The notes beneath the pieces were generated by a model, which had not been told where the DNA came from, did not search any database, and saw only the letters and a program-made list of their open reading frames with translations. A program made the position numbers and the translations under genes. Source: Helicobacteraceae bacterium (GTDB lineage Bacteria; Campylobacterota; Campylobacteria; Campylobacterales; Sulfurimonadaceae). Taken from it: a DNA stretch of 6,261 nucleotides. Location of the stretch: NCBI GenBank assembly GCA_015488855.1, contig WFMY01000111.1:1-6261 (forward strand), read 5' to 3'. Shown here in pieces: positions 6,184 through 6,261 of the stretch; the first letter of the stretch is position 1, and every line of letters starts with the position of its first letter.

Positions 6184-6261
6184 GATTACCCTCTTTTCCA
6201 GTTAAAGTAGATGGTGATTTTAAGATCAAATCCCACCCCTTATCTTCAGACGCCTTCTCAA
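6155..6261 (-). CDS. tlyA: rRNA 2'-O-methyltransferase TlyA, C-terminal 34 codons (partial)
   Basis: TlyA is an S4-domain plus FtsJ/RrmJ-type SAM-dependent methyltransferase that 2'-O-methylates cytidines of 23S rRNA (C1920) and, in some forms, 16S rRNA (C1409). It affects capreomycin sensitivity. Only the end is in the window. The third minus-strand reading phase from the right edge gives 34 codons containing GWDLILKSPSTLTGKEGNLE, then YCYCYKK and TAG at 6155-6157. I recognise SPxxGxxGNxEY as the final strands of TlyA; the Glu is probably the last member of the KDKE catalytic set. The preceding gene in C. jejuni is also tlyA, directly before ribF. The last 29 bases overlap ribF, whose Shine-Dalgarno lies inside this gene. 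The assignment rests on a short fragment plus context. Confidence 0.75.
   Translation of the reverse strand, partial: EKASEDKGWDLILKSPSTLTGKEGNLEYCYCYKK
6189..6194 (-). promoter_or_regulatory. Ribosome binding site for ribF (decides TTG start)
   Basis: AGAGGG on the minus strand lies five bases before the TTG at 6181-6183. This strong site inside the tlyA tail fixes the ribF start, since an in-frame stop lies a few codons upstream and no ATG or GTG intervenes before the active-site motif. Confidence 0.7.

Noticed and set aside
6184..6261. FMN riboswitch upstream of ribF
   Set aside because: The upstream DNA is the tlyA coding end, with no conserved RFN-element sequence blocks.
1..6261. Mobile elements, CRISPR arrays, tRNA/rRNA genes, toxin-antitoxin or defence genes
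   Set aside because: Intergenic space is limited to about 100, 63 and 49 bases, and every long frame with coding character is a core gene or the secreted pair. I saw no terminal repeats, transposase motifs or repeat-spacer pattern.

Overview
The window is AT-rich, gene-dense chromosomal DNA. The proteins and gene order point to a Campylobacterota (epsilonproteobacterial) organism, probably a free-living type such as Sulfurimonas or a relative. Four things support this: a RecN start beginning MIERFYLKDYLSF; a short adenylate kinase with a DGYPRS motif, directly after aspS; a tlyA-ribF pair; and nadK-recN divergent from aspS-adk, an order I recall from Campylobacter jejuni. The genus call is inference.

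Left block (1-926, minus strand): NAD kinase (TTG start) overlaps by one base the start of recN, of which only the first 24 codons are present. A 102-base gap (927-1028) carries back-to-back promoter-like sequences.

Middle block (1029-4299, plus strand): a secreted thioredoxin-fold protein with a CPWC active site and an unrecognised small secreted protein overlap by one base. A clear -10 box then precedes aspS, which overlaps adk by one base. AspRS has the N-terminal residues expected of a non-discriminating enzyme, one that charges both tRNA-Asp and tRNA-Asn.

Right block (4349-6261, minus strand, convergent with adk): the C-terminal end of the rRNA methyltransferase TlyA, then RibF (riboflavin to FMN and FAD) and TruD (tRNA pseudouridine 13). 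They are linked by overlaps of 29 and 4 bases and look like one translationally coupled operon. Only 49 bases separate adk and truD.

The content is mostly core metabolism and translation: NADP and FAD supply, adenylate balance, Asp/Asn-tRNA charging, and rRNA/tRNA modification. I see no mobile element, CRISPR array, tRNA or rRNA gene, phage gene or defence system, and no convincing new multi-gene system. The least explained part is the secreted thioredoxin/unknown-protein pair at 1029-1906, which sits inside an otherwise conserved neighbourhood.
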